Assembly: GCA_023213395.1 (NCBI GenBank)
Contig: CM041465.1
Coordinates: forward strand, 133,803,741 to 133,867,740
Source: Cycas panzhihuaensis
Taxonomy: Eukaryota > Cycadophyta
DNA length: 64,000 bases
Direction: 5' to 3'
Below the pieces are notes generated by a model. That model was not told where the DNA came from. It saw only the letters and a program-made list of their open reading frames with translations, and searched no databases. This document shows, in pieces, positions 1 to 11,889 of this stretch. Position numbers and translations under genes: made by a program. Numbering within the stretch: position 1 is the first letter of the stretch; the number at the start of each line of letters is the position of its first letter.

Positions 1-1
1 T

Positions 2-3000
2 GTTGATGAAGTAATATGTGATGTGGTGCCATTAGATGTATGCCATGTTGTGCTTGGGAGTCCCTACTTGTGGGATCGAGATGCACTCTTCTATCGAAGG
101 GAGAGAAAGTATCGGTTGATGAAGGATAACAAGGGCTTCATCATAAAGGCCACAAAGAAGCACTTGGATACGATAGCATTAATTTCAGCTACTTAAGTAA
201 AAAGGATGATCAATGCATATGGTAAATTCGTCATCTTAATGGTAAGGAGAAAAGAAGAGCCAGGAGATGAAGAAGGTCCTTCTACGCACACTCTTCTTAT
301 ATCACCTAAACAAATGCAATAAATTAAGGAGTTAAAGACAAGGTATGATATTCTATTTCAACATGTTGATGGACTACCACTAAAGAGAAAGATAGAGCAT
401 GAAATCACTCTTGTAGGAGATGCACCATTACCTAACGTTGCTTTGTATAGGCACTCCATTATAGAGAATAATGAGATAAAGAGGCAAGTTGAGGAGTTAC
501 TTAATCAAGGGGTCATTAGACCTTCATGTTCACCTTGTGGGTCACCAATTATCATGGTGCCTAAGAAGGATGGAGGATGGAGAATGTGTATAGACTTTTG
601 TGCTTTGAATAAAATTACAATTAAAAATCGCTACCCTTTGCCTCGCATAGATGATTTACTTGATCAAATTTAGCATGCTTGTTATTTTACTAAATTAGAT
701 TTGAAAAGTGGTTATCACCAAGTTAGGGTCAAGGAGGAGGACACATGGAAGATGGCCTTCAAAACAAAGCAAGGACTCTTTGAATGGATGGTTATGCATT
801 TTGGATTGTGTAATGCTCCTGCAACATTCATGAGGCTAATGAATGAAATGTTAAGGCCTTACTTGGATAATTTTGTTGTTGTCTATCTTGATGACATTTT
901 GATTTTCAGTAACACATGGGAGGAACATTTGCAGCACATAGAAGAAGTTTTAAAGACTATGGCTAAGCATCATTTGAAGCTTAATGTGAAGAAGTGTGAA
1001 TTTGGCAAGGAGAACTTGATCTTCTTAGGCTTTGTGGTTGGAGAAGGAAAGTTGAGCATCAATCCACTCAAGACTCAAACCATCCTCAAATGGCCTAGGC
1101 CAACAAACATCATAGAGGTAAGAAGTTTTTTAGGAGCTTGTCAATACTTGAGAAAGTTTATTCTTCATTTCTCACAGGTTGTAACACCTCTACATGGATT
1201 GACAAAATCTAGTAAAAAGTTTACTTGGGGTTCCAAGGAGGAAGAAGCTTTTCTTTTTTTAAAGAAGAAATTTTGTGAAGCACCAGTTTTGGTAATGCCA
1301 AATTTGCAAAGGCCTTTTGAAGTAGAAGCTGATGTAAGTGGAAATGCGATGGGAGCTATCCTTATTCAAGATGGGAAGCCTATTGCTTACCATTCGTAAG
1401 TCTTCACCCCTCAAGTGAAGAACTACCCAATATATGATTAAGAAATATTCATACTTCATCAATCATGCAAGCATTGGAGGTTATACTTACTCGGAAAAGA
1501 GGTTGTAGTTCATACCAATCATAAGCCTCTTCAATTTTTACAAACCCAAAGTAAATTACAACAAGTAAGACACATGAAGTGGATGAGTTATTTACAACAA
1601 TTTAATATTGTAATTAAGTACAAAAAGAGATCTAGTAACAAAATTGTTGATATGTTATCTAGACCACCTTATTCCACTTCTTCTTCTACTTTTGTTTATA
1701 ATTCTCTTATGAGTTTGTGGGTGGAGCCAATGCATCATGAAGAGTATAAAGACTTGTACCATGAAGATGAAGCTTTCAAGGAAGAATTAGAGAACCTAGC
1801 GAAAGGAAGACCTTCCTAGCTTGCTTGGAAGGATGGTCTACTTTTCAAAGGGGAGCAGCTCTATATTCCATCAAAAGGAGACAAGATCAAGTGGCCTAGA
1901 GAAGCCCATACTTCTAAAGTAGCTGGTCACTTTGGTATAGAGAAGACTTTAGCAAACTTGAGAAGATATGTTGTATGGCCAAAAATGCAAAATGATGTAA
2001 AAAAATATGTAAAAAAATGTGTAATATGTAATACTTCTAAGCCTTCTTCTAGAAAATTAGGATTGTATACACCACTTCTTATTCCCACTAGACCTTGGGA
2101 AAGTATCTCCATTAATTTCTTAGGGGGACTTCCCATGACTAGGAAGGGACATGATTATCTCTTTGTTGTTGTAGATAGGTTCAATAAAATGATATGTCTA
2201 ATACCTTGTAAGAAGACAATCACGGGTACAGGAGCAGTTGAGTTATTCTTCGAGCATGTATGGAAGAATTTTGGCTTGCCTTCTTCCATCATTTTAGATC
2301 AGAACACTTGATTCCTTTCATCATTTTGGAAGTCACTATGGGAGATGATGGATACCAAATTGAAGAGGAGTATAAGTTTCCATCCTCAAACAGATGGACA
2401 AACCAAAGTAGTGAATAGAACTTTGGTATATTTATTGAGGGGATACAATTCCAAGCATCCAAAGACTTGGGATGAATCATTGGCTTTTCTATAATTTGCA
2501 TTTAATAGAGCAATATATGCATCACACTCTAAAGCACCTTTTGAAGTTTGTTTGGGATACTTACCTCAAAGTCCATTTGACTTAGAGTTTTCTATACAAG
2601 CTAAGGAAGGATCTATCAAAGAGAAGGAGGAGCATGACAAGGCTTTAAGATACTTGGAGAAGATCCAGAGAGTCCACAAAGAAGTACATGATCAACTTCT
2701 AAGGACTCAACAAAAGTACAAGGAAAGACATGACAAGCATAGGCAAGAGTGTACTTTCTAAGAAGGAGATTTAGTATGGTTATACTTGATCAAGGAGAGG
2801 TTAAAAAGAGAAGGCAAGAAACTCAAACCTATAAGGTATGGACCATTCAAGATTTTGAGAAAAGTGGGTGGCAATGCTTTTCAACTTGATCTTCCACCTT
2901 ATATACAAATATATTCAGTAGTAAATCCTGAATACTTAAAACTCTTTGAGCCCTCCATGCTAGATGATAAACAGGACCAGTTCACTTTACCTTCAGTTGA

Positions 3001-3115
3001 TGATTTGTATTTGGAAAGTGAGGAGCCTCTCAAGGAAGATTGTATCTTGGAGAGAAAATCTACAAAAACAAGACATAAGACACATGAATCTTTCAAGATT
3101 GGAGTAGCAAGGTAA
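2..3115 (+). pseudogene. Ty3/gypsy Pol remnant (protease tail, RT, RNase H, integrase)
   Basis: This is the C-terminal part of a gypsy polyprotein; its 5' half lies outside the window. In order I see the protease end (LGSPYLWDRDA), RT with [12 protein letters not shown] and the catalytic box YLDD (884-895), RNase H start (EADVSGNAMGAI), integrase zinc-finger remnant (CVIC), integrase core and a C-terminal module (KLKPIRYGPFKIL). The whole 3.1 kb stays in one reading frame and is broken only by in-frame stops, near 194, 320, 671, 1397, 1817, 2309, 2490 and 2759. Most of these stops stand where relatives have Gln or Arg, as C-to-T change would give. Integrase has lost two acidic residues: the first Asp is Asn (2114-2116) and the Glu is Lys (2405-2407). 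The protein would be inactive. The family assignment is secure; the lineage within gypsy is not. Confidence 0.93.
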
Positions 3116-3209
3116 TTTCCTAGTAAGGCCAAGTGGTTTAGTAGGTAATAAGGAGAACAACACTTCCCCCATCTCCAATTCTAAGCCAAACAGGAGTTGG
3201 CTATTTTCC

Positions 3210-3222
3210 AAGGAAGGGGGAG
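3210..3222 (+). promoter_or_regulatory. Polypurine tract of the gypsy element
   Basis: A purine run (AAGGAAGGGGGAG) stands three bases before a TG that starts an LTR-like stretch. This is the usual place for the plus-strand primer of an LTR retrotransposon, just after Pol. Confidence 0.75.
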
Positions 3223-3225
3223 CCA

Positions 3226-4206
3226 TGATCCAGGAGGATCTACCATATGTTTACAGGATGCGAAAAATGCTAGGCAATGGCATAACTGAAAGAGATATAT
3301 CTAAATGGTATCAAAATTTAATGAAATTTTGTGTAAAAGTAGAATACACATCCCACTAGATGTGTACAAAAGGTGGGATTCAGAAAATATCATTTGATTA
3401 GAGTTCAAGCCTTGTTTTTCATAAAATTAATCCCACAGTTAGCAGAAAAAATAACAAATACATATTATTATTAAATGAATAAAACGGCTACCAAATGACA
3501 TCTAAATGAGTTAAAATTTTGAGGAAGTGGAGGAGACATGTGTTCCTATATGTGTACCAAATTTTAGCCAAATTTGAGTCCTTTAAGGTTAGTTAAAAGC
3601 TGCAAATTTTAAGAATTGCATGAAGGCCACTTGGACAGCAGAAAAATAGCAAATACATATTATAATTAAATGAATAAAAATGCAGTCAAATGACATCCAA
3701 ATGAGCTAAAATTTTGAGTAAGTGGAGGGTATATGCGTTCCTATACTGTTAACAAATTTGAGCCAAATTGGAGTTAGTTAAGATTAGTTACAAGCTATAA
3801 CTTTTCAAGAATTACATGAAGGCCACTTAGACAACATGCATTCTGGTGGTTAGTGGTTATACTTGCGTGATTGCCACTTGTTAAACATGCAAGTTTGGTT
3901 TCTTTCTATAAATTAAGCTCTATTATGGGTTGGAGAGGTGGTTCTTGGAGACTTGACTTGGGAAGCATCCTTGGAGAAGTATGTTAAAGGGTTGGAGTCC
4001 CCCTTATGGTATAATTGTATCATTTATTCCTTGTAAATTTACCATTCTTTTGCTAGTTTGATTCCTCCACTATTAAATGAAGATTTTTGTAGTTTAATAA
4101 AAGTATTACTCCTCATACTTTTGGATCAATGTCAAGAATAAATAATTTGGTTTAGAATTTCCTTTCGTGGGCTCATTGTTGTTTTGATGTTATTGAGATT
4201 TCTACA
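3226..4206 (+). repeat. 3' LTR of the first gypsy element
   Basis: The stretch starts with TG directly after the polypurine tract and I end it at the CA of TTTCTACA. A TATA-like TCTATAAATTA lies near 3906 and an AATAAA signal at 4096-4101, in the order expected for promoter and polyadenylation signal in an LTR. The 5' LTR is outside the window, so the right border is inferred from the CA dinucleotide and signal order, not from an LTR pair. Its middle holds two tandem 196-bp units. Confidence 0.7.
3441..3832 (+). repeat. Two tandem 196-bp units inside the LTR
   Basis: Unit 1 is 3441-3636 and unit 2 is 3637-3832. Both begin AGCAGAAAAA/T and end GGCCACTT(G/A)GAC, and both contain a shared core (AATGACATC, AAATGAG, AAAATTTTGAG, TGTTCCTATA-like, GCATGAAGGCCAC-like). 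The units are equal in length and similar throughout, so this is a local duplication in the U3 part of the LTR upstream of the TATA-like box. It may be a duplicated regulatory segment; that role is inference. Confidence 0.85.
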
Positions 4207-4479
4207 CTAACTCCTAGGATCTCAAGGAGAAAAGGTTGATAATTAACTTCTTCACCAACTAAGCTCTTTTGGGATCAGAGGATATATTTGCAATAGTCTC
4301 TATGTTTATTAGTTTGTTTGATGCTTACTTTAGCAACTTCATATAGTTAGGTATCATATCAAATGAATGAGATATCGATGTTCCTTAATAGAGACTTGAA
4401 GAGGAGATTCATATTGCTCAAGTGGCTCAGCCTCTTAGTTTAGTCTAAGGAATATAACTGAGTTATATGGATAAAGTAT

Positions 4480-4676
4480 TAGGTGCAGAGAGAGTTGTAT
4501 AGTTGTAGGGACTGTTGGAGTATTTCTAAAGGATCAAGCACATATGAGGCATAACACCATTACATTTGAGAGAAGATCATATTGAGGAAGATATAGGTTG
4601 AAGATTATCGAAGTGGAGATCAGCTTGTGGACATGTTTACCAAGGTCTAACTAAAGATCACTATATTGATGTTTAT
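4480..4676 (+). pseudogene. Ty1/copia RNase H tail (fragment)
   Basis: Short broken plus-strand reading matches the end of copia Pol. A stretch reading DQAHMRHNTITF corresponds to the end of RNase H before the last helix, and GDQLVDMFTKV corresponds to the conserved copia terminus usually read as (E)DQLADIFTK. Stops and a frame change interrupt it. It lies 83 bases before a copia-like LTR, as expected. Nothing of gag, integrase or RT of this copy is seen upstream; the gypsy LTR ends at 4206, so this element is a 5'-truncated remnant. Confidence 0.75.
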
Positions 4677-4758
4677 GCATATTGGGTAAGGTTATCCTTG
4701 AGATGGGATCTATTCCCAAGGGTAAACCTTGTTACCCTACATTTACATTAAGAGGGGA

Positions 4759-4992
4759 TGTTGGAATATGTGTATACATACCGATTAATGTAAATTGGGT
4801 CTATTTATGTGCCTAATATATACATGGAATATTCTCGATATGGGTGAGTCGATAAATATAAATGTATTGATATTATGACACTTTAGATCTATAAATATAG
4901 ATCAAAGTCCATCCTTATGAACAACATTAGATTACCAAAATTGTAAATAATATTATTTTGTAGGTTTTCACTAGTAAGGATTTCCCATAACA
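4759..4992 (+). repeat. 3' LTR of the copia fragment
   Basis: A purine-rich AGAGGGGA directly precedes TGTTGGAA. The stretch ends at TTTCCCATAACA, giving TGTT...AACA inverted ends. Length is 234 bp, normal for copia. It follows the RNase H tail at 4480-4676, so it is read as that element's 3' LTR. There is no second copy in the window to confirm borders. Confidence 0.72.
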
Positions 4993-5018
4993 ATCTGATG
5001 TCCCATGTGCATGATTTC

Positions 5019-5355
5019 TGTTGTGATTTGCCTAATATAAAAGATACTATTGATCTTTGCTTTCATTTATATTTCCTAACAATAAGAACCATTAACATTT
5101 ATACATGTGTTAAACTATTCATATATTGCCCCATTAGTGGACATAGAGGTTCTTTGTACTATTGGTTAGATAAGAGATCAAGTGGTCTTATGAATATGTA
5201 TATTCATTCAATATAATTATTTGAAGGATGATCATTCTTCCACCATTTATTGTGCTCTTTATTATGTACATATTTCATATTTTTTAATTTTATGTTTATG
5301 TTTCCTAGACATGATATTTATTTATAGATTATTTGTATCAAATGGTATCATAATT
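5019..5355 (+). repeat. LARD-1 5' LTR and primer-binding site
   Basis: The stretch 5080-5341 matches 36760-37021 closely, including CCATTAGTGGA(C/T)ATAGAGG and TTGGTTAGATAAGAG. The LTR ends near 5341, followed after AA by TGGTATCATAAT at 5344-5355, a decayed form of the initiator-tRNA PBS TGGTATCAGAGC. The start at TGTTG (5019) is chosen by comparison with the 3' LTR and is weak. Confidence 0.65.
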
Positions 5356-6831
5356 AATGGATAGATCCTTTGAAGATAGTTTTTGGAGCTTATTATTTGT
5401 TGCTTTTTAAAGCCTTTTGTATCATAGTTTTGATGTCTTATTGAAACTATTATTTAGTGCCTTTTTAGTGATCTATATTATATCTTTTAAAGAGTTTTTG
5501 GGGTCAGTTTTGAAGTCATTAAAGAGTAGAATATTATAGAAAATATTTGCATATGTTTAGGATTATTTTGAATGCATCGAGGTTGTTTTTCAAACCTGCT
5601 TAGAAGTTTTTCAAAGATGAAATTATAGATAACTTATATATATCTAGCTAGTCCAAAGAAAATTTCATGCAAGATTAAATACTATAATTCATAACATTAT
5701 AAAGGTTATTATTTCTTGTCATGTTTTTATAGGCACATTTAGTTGTTGCATATTGATGTTTTGTAAGCCAGTGTATGATTTTACAAAAATAATACATGTA
5801 TTAAGTGAAGGAGAAATTTTGATTATCTAGAGGTCAAAGTGACTCCATAAATAATTGTTTATTAGTAAGTTTTTTTCTATCATAGGTCGTGGTAAGCAAC
5901 CTCCAAAAGAAAAGTAAATTAATGATGGTGAAGTTATATCTACCCTCTAATTTGGCCTCTTAGAACATATATGGAGTGGCTAAAGAATGTATAATATATG
6001 TCATAATAGATTTACCCACAAATGCTTAAGGTGACAAAGATAAGGGCACAATATCTATATAATTAAAGAGACTCGATGAAACTATAAGTTTACCAAATAC
6101 ATTAATAGTATAAAATTACAAGCAAAATGCACATCACAGTACACCTGTGTTAGAAGAATAAATAGAATGTAGCAGGCATTACTTCATAGTAGAGGTAGTT
6201 GGGGTAGACCTACCTCTTAAGGCACATAAGGACAAAGTTGAAAAGAACATACATATTTAAGAATAAAGGATGCATGCCATCTATGCTTATACTTGTTAAT
6301 AGACACATTCATTAAAACAATGTAGCCCCTAATGATAAGTCAGAATATGAAGAGGGCCTAATTAAATACATTAAAAGACTAGATAAATTTATGAAGTATA
6401 GCCTTATCAAGGCTCTAGAGAAAGGGCAATGCTATAGATTTTTATATACAACAAAGAAACTAATTGTTAAAGTCAAAATATGGGTAAATTTGAGAGTAAC
6501 CAGATGAGGCCTTAGCGATTAGTAGATAGAGTGTGATGTTGATGAAGAATGGTAATATGGGAGAAATTTACCAAGGGTAAATATGATTAATAAAGATGTA
6601 TAGTTGGTTAACAAGAAGTGAGTCAACTTACAGACCATAGAAAATAGAAAAACCCTAATTATGCATGAATAAAAATTTAACTTTTGGGTTTTTTTTTTTT
6701 TTTTAACAAAGTTTGAAATATATTTAACTAAATCATTTCTTTTTAAAAATTCATCACTAACCTCTCTATAGATAGGACATGATCATATGGAGGCCTAATA
6801 TGAACAACAACTTAATTTGAAAGGGGCTAAG
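5356..6831 (+). other. LARD-1 interior, 5' part (non-coding)
   Basis: No reading frame of note is present. The first 350 bases resemble 55570-55960 downstream of another LTR: both carry repeated short motifs of the type TTTTAGAGC, GATGTC(T/C)TAT and TTAGTGCCTTTTT. The last stretch (6750-6831) resembles 57280-57345. The final five bases CTAAG (6827-6831) are the left half of the proposed target duplication of gypsy-A. A poly-T run lies at about 6689-6704. Confidence 0.65.
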
Positions 6832-8394
6832 CATGATGACCTAATAACATAATGATATAAAATAATAAAGAAAAAAAATCTTCTTTTTCGCTTTTCTAAC
6901 ACCAAAGATACTACCATCTTAAGATTATTTAAGCTCAATCACTAAAATAACAATAACAAAAATAATGCATAGCAAACCATATGCCTAACATCCTGTAAGT
7001 TAAGCTAATAATCTAAGAGTCTTGGAATACAAATTACATTATGTGACACTAGTGTACATTCGGTTTACTCTTCATAATAAGTTTGATATATATAATTGAA
7101 ATATAATTTTTCATATATGTAAATACAATCTTGATATTCATTTCATCACTTTTGTAGAATATTTATACAAGATTAAGATAGAATAAAATTATCTTTAAGT
7201 GGAAAAATAGATTGATTAGAGGTACTCATTACCCAACCATTCAAAAACAACACATGAAAATATACCCTTGAGTTTAGGCATGTAATATAAACATTAGGGT
7301 ACTTTCTTATAACTCTTCACTTATGACCCAACTCTTAATTCAACATCTTAAATTCACTAGATCATTATTATCAATTAGATTATGGCTTAATGTAAAGTCT
7401 CTAAGGATTGTTTGATAGTATCACACCACATCTAACTTCTTCTTGTGTTAATATATTAAGACTAATATTAGTGGCAACTCATATATATGGTCGCAAATCA
7501 AATCATTGATATATTATCCTGGATGAGGTCATCATCATAAATTACTAATGCATCATCCTAGACTAAGTCATTATTAAGTCTTAGATTGAGTTGCCACTAC
7601 AAGCCATATAATATATATTTCCTTACTATGGTAGAAGTTCCTACATGTTAAACACAAGAGTAGTTGATATACTCATAATCCCCTTTAGGAATTCCTCCAC
7701 CTATAATAACATCACACCCTTTCGAATAATAAAGATTCTAATATAAATAGCATAAGAGAAATCGATAATATAAAATGAGTGTTACTCAATAATATTTCTC
7801 CACTATATCCCACTCTATAATACAAACCATCCTTAGTACTTATTTTATTCCTCCCTTCCTTGAATGTGCCTCTCTTCCTAAAAGTGAATGAAAACCTATT
7901 TTTTTGAATAAATCAATGTGCTCCTCATTCTCCTACTCCTTTTTAAGGATGAAGAAGTCTTTAAAGAGAGTATCCTTAAGTTAATTGAAGATTCCTCCAA
8001 AGTATGTGAAATAACACTAAAGTCTATATTAGTTTGAATATAAGATTTTCCTTTTCCCCATAAGACTTCTATCATTGATAAAGTAATACTTTCTTTTTCC
8101 CACAAGTCTCTTATCATTAATACTAGCACAAAAGTAAGTCTTCTTTTTTTCCCCCTTAATAAGGCTTTTATCATTAATACTAGCTTGAAAGTAAGACTTT
8201 TTTTCTTCCCATAAGTCTCCTATAATTAATACCTCTTTATTATCCTAAGAATGGTCTAAGCTAAAAATTAGAATCATTAAATATGATTGAATATAAAAGT
8301 CACATATTCTAGAATATACTCCCTAATAATTTCCCCTCATTCATATTATGTGCCTCTTCTTATTTACTTTTATCCTTAAGCAAATAGCCATATA

Positions 8395-10694
8395 AACTCG
8401 AGTCTTCAAAAGTATGCTGGATCAAATGCTACTGCACATGAAAAAACTACCGATGTCCGTATGAAGTAGAGTCCATCTATCAGAATGTATGGCTCCTCAG
8501 CTACTGCAACTGCTAGTTAGGTAGGAACTCCCTTTGTGTATATGGATTAATTAGTAGCTGGTAAGAGTAACTGAAAAAGGTCTCACCCCTTGCTCATATG
8601 GGAGTGCAAGCCAAAAAATATATAAATGGCACATGGCTCCTGACACATGGTGGGCAAAAGTAGCTTTAAAAGTATGTCCTACCTTACTAAATAAGACTAT
8701 CACTTCTTCGGCATCTAATGGCGAAAAATACGATAAGCTCTATGGCCTTAAATTTACCACATGGGCTAAAATATACCTCTTTAGGCTGTATAACTTGCCA
8801 CCATGGGTAAAATAACTAGCAATAGATGTTTTTACATGACTTAAAAATGATAGATATGACTTGAGTAAAGCATACGTAACTCTCTCTCATATAATAAAGT
8901 ATAAAATGAACTCAATGGGTTCTTCAAGAGCCAAAAAATAAGACCATGGTACATGTTATCCACCTTATTTGGGGTACACCACATCATAGAGCCTTAAAAA
9001 TGCAATATGTACCTAAAGAAATTGAGAAAAAATGAAGAAAAATATAAACATGTGACTTTAAACTGATATTTCTCCATGGAAACATCTCTAAAATACATCA
9101 AATGAATTATCAAATAAAAGGTATCTTTGTTACGAACTCAAGCCATAGACAAGATTGAAAATGAAGGCCTGTAGCTTAAGATATGAAAAAAAATATGACG
9201 AGTACTCTAAAAAATGATGAAGCCAAGGGTTATGCCCCTTTCACTACTAACAACTGGTTATATGGGAGCTTAATATGACTTAGAGCTAGGTGGCTAAGGG
9301 GGCTGAATGGATTTTAAAATATATCCAATATGATTTAATTTAACTTTAAAGTTGCAAACAAAATTTAACCCCTTTTAATACAAAACTCACGCCCATCCAA
9401 AATCAAATATGATATACACAAAAACTGTTATTAATTAATATGAACCCTATTAGGGTTTCTCTAAAAATATTATCATCAAGCTACCATAACACTCTGTGTT
9501 TATGCATTTTTGTACCATTAATGATCTATTCAATAGCCAGGTTCATTCCAACTAGATGCAGGTCACAGGGTCAAATTTTAATCTTCTAGGCTTAGTGCAA
9601 ATTTTATGTTGAAAATTGTGCAATTGAGATCAAGAGTAAAATTACCTTGACCCTGATATTGGGATTGATTCCATTGGAAAGAATTGGTTTTTGAGATTAA
9701 GATTCAACAACAAATCCATCTAAATGCCTACTCTCTAAAGCAAATGTTCCTTATAATACATCACTTCTACAATCTATCTTGGATCTGAAAGGTTAAACGT
9801 TGAGCTGCTGTTAGAATATGTAGGTCACCATTATCAATTTTCTATGGCAGCCATGAATGAAGATGCTGATATAGGGGCATGCCATGGATAGAGTTATAAG
9901 TGTCCTGACCACCATTGATATTGGTATTTTAGGTTTGGTGTAGGTGCGGTGATGGAAAAACTGATACAGGTTTCTCACCAAATAGTAGGGTCTTTGAGAC
10001 TTTGAGTTTAAGATCATTTTACTTCCATTGACCATGGATACTATCATATATATCATGTACTTGGTCGTAATAAATGGATCATTTGCATATATGCATTCTA
10101 TTTATAATCCTTGAAATAAATCTGCATCTTCAAGCACCATATTAGAAAATAAGTCTACTATAAAGCCCTCTTTCCTTCTTGGAGGCTCAACCATTAATAC
10201 TAAAGGAAAACCCATTGCTAAGACACTATCATTATCATTTCAAGGCTCATTAACTAGAAGCCATTGAAGTGGTGAACCAAAAGATACTTTCATTGTAGAT
10301 CTGGGTGTGGGTCTATCCACATGCCAAATCAAGACTGGGGTTCTAATAGGTTTGAGTAACTTGTAAAATATAATCAGTAACATAGAGGGGGATTTTCCTC
10401 CTCATACTAAGGATACAATTAATTTTCATCTTTTTATTCATACTCATAACAAGGCTTGTAAACTAGAATGCACACTCATTGCAAGCAATAAATAATTCCC
10501 CATATAAAGTTAACTAACATTATCTCCACACATTTGACAACTTGGCTATTCAAGTGTTTTAGAGGCTTGTGATAAATCAACAAAAGTTTATTTCTCTAGA
10601 AAATAAGACTAGAAGACAAACTTAACAATACTTTTTTTTTTTTTTTTAATTGAAAAAACATAAGAACATAGGCCAAATTATGAAGGCCATAAAT

Positions 10695-10763
<69 letters not shown>

Positions 10764-11318
10764 TTTCAATACAAGGAGAGTATATATCAATAATATAAAA
10801 GTATATGACCTTTTTTCACTTGTAAATCTATAAAATCTTTTGAAATGGAGTCACTTATGGCCTCTAAATAGCAAGAAGGACTCTTTAAACTATTATCAAT
10901 GATTCCTATTGCATTCTTGTCCACTGACATGCAAAGGAAATGGTCATCTGGTAATTGAAATCTGCACAAGAAATTATCATTATATTTCACTTGCATGCAA
11001 TATTATTATGGTGCCACATGCATAGAAGATGTCCACTTGAGCAGCTTTAATAGGCTTCAAACAACTACAAGAAACTTTAAAACAAACTTAAAAGAAACTT
11101 TGCATCAATATCAAAATATCCCTTAAAAATTTAATAACAATCCCATAAGAAAATGTGCATAAGATGGATTCATATAACTTGAAATGATCCTTCAACTGAA
11201 TGAGTCATAAAGTAGGCACATCAAAAAATTTACAAGGCTTAAAAGGTCAAAACAAGGATAACATATACCAGGGTTTGTAATGGTTTCCTTAAGGATTGAA
11301 CCTTAAACTCTGATACTA
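8395..11318. other. Foreign DNA inside the gypsy-A left LTR; no gene recognised
   Basis: This stretch has no counterpart in the right LTR. It contains short open stretches (a 60-codon plus-strand frame at 8633-8815 and an 81-codon minus frame at 9811-10056), but neither resembles a family I know. The right end is the PBS of a minus-strand LTR element (see 11319-11626), so the stretch is probably the interior of that element. No matching 3' LTR is visible near 8395, and the LTR lost sequence at the site, so the arrangement is a deletion or rearrangement, not a clean insertion. Confidence 0.5.
10699..10758. repeat. (TA)n microsatellite, about 30 units
   Basis: An uninterrupted TA run of about 60 bases. 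A poly-T run lies at about 10631-10647. A reading frame rich in Ile-Tyr repeats here is only a by-product of the repeat. Confidence 0.97.
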
Positions 11319-11626
11319 TGTTAGAATTAGAAATGCAAACTATACAATAAACATTTAATGGTGAATGAATGTTAAAATAATAAAGTACAAGAGAAATGGA
11401 GTATGTATAATATGAACACCTTATATGGATAATTGGCTAAAACTCAATTAGAGAGAATGAAAAGTATATACATATAATACATGCTCACCACTAGTGAGAG
11501 AACCCCATTGGTTAACTTAGAGGTGGCACACATATCTAGGTGGCCCACAACCTCTGATATAAAAATACAAAGAATAGAGAGAGCTTACATAGGGTTAATG
11601 TATATAATTGGGTATTACACCCAACA
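11319..11626 (-). repeat. Isolated LTR with PBS, minus strand
   Basis: On the minus strand this 308-bp stretch starts TGTTGGGT and ends TTCTAACA. It is followed immediately by TAGTATCAGAG (to about 11305), one base from the usual initiator-tRNA PBS. It is therefore the 5' LTR of a minus-strand element whose interior lies to the left, in 8395-11318. The partner LTR was not found. Confidence 0.65.
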
Positions 11627-11726
11627 CCATTTACATCAAGGGATGATTATACTAATATATTAAGTGAAACCATAAGAAGAGAATACATAATAAGGCATAT
11701 ACAATGGATATAAATGGAGTATTATA

Positions 11727-11739
11727 TCTTCTCCTCCTT
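11727..11739 (-). promoter_or_regulatory. Polypurine tract of gypsy-A
   Basis: On the minus strand AAGGAGGAGAAGA directly precedes the LTR start. It marks the 3' end of the gypsy-A interior. Confidence 0.7.
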
Positions 11740-11889
11740 GAAAGAAGCATTAATCTTGATGTGACCATGCCCTACAAAAAGATAAGAATATTATTATCAC
11801 ATAGTCTCTTTCAACTACTAATTTACTTCATTAGGTTTTATATGATTCCATTAGACCTTTATCTATTGTATGGCTTTGTTCCATGACAT

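Larger units (their letters stand above)
6832..11726 (-). repeat. Gypsy-A 3' LTR (left copy, interrupted)
   Basis: Bases 6838-8390 align with 29003-30570 of the right copy over about 1.5 kb, for example TATGTGACACTAGT at both. Alignment resumes at about 11627-11726 with 30750-30849 (AAGAAGAGAATA(C/T)ATAATAAGG). Some 3.2 kb between them is foreign and replaces about 180 bp of the LTR. The LTR ends in TATTATA in both copies rather than the canonical CA, so the terminal bases have mutated. Confidence 0.75.

Noticed and set aside
6838-8390. Repeat shared with 29003-30570 first taken as a complete LTR ending at GCCA
   Set aside because: No polypurine tract adjoins 8390. The similarity resumes at 11627-11726 beside a proper tract, so the LTR is longer and interrupted.
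9811-10056. 81-codon minus-strand frame as a possible gene
   Set aside because: It has no recognisable motif and stops lie close on both sides. It is left as unassigned DNA.
10596-10790. Minus-strand open frame with a long Ile-Tyr run
   Set aside because: It is the translation of the (TA)n microsatellite and not a gene.
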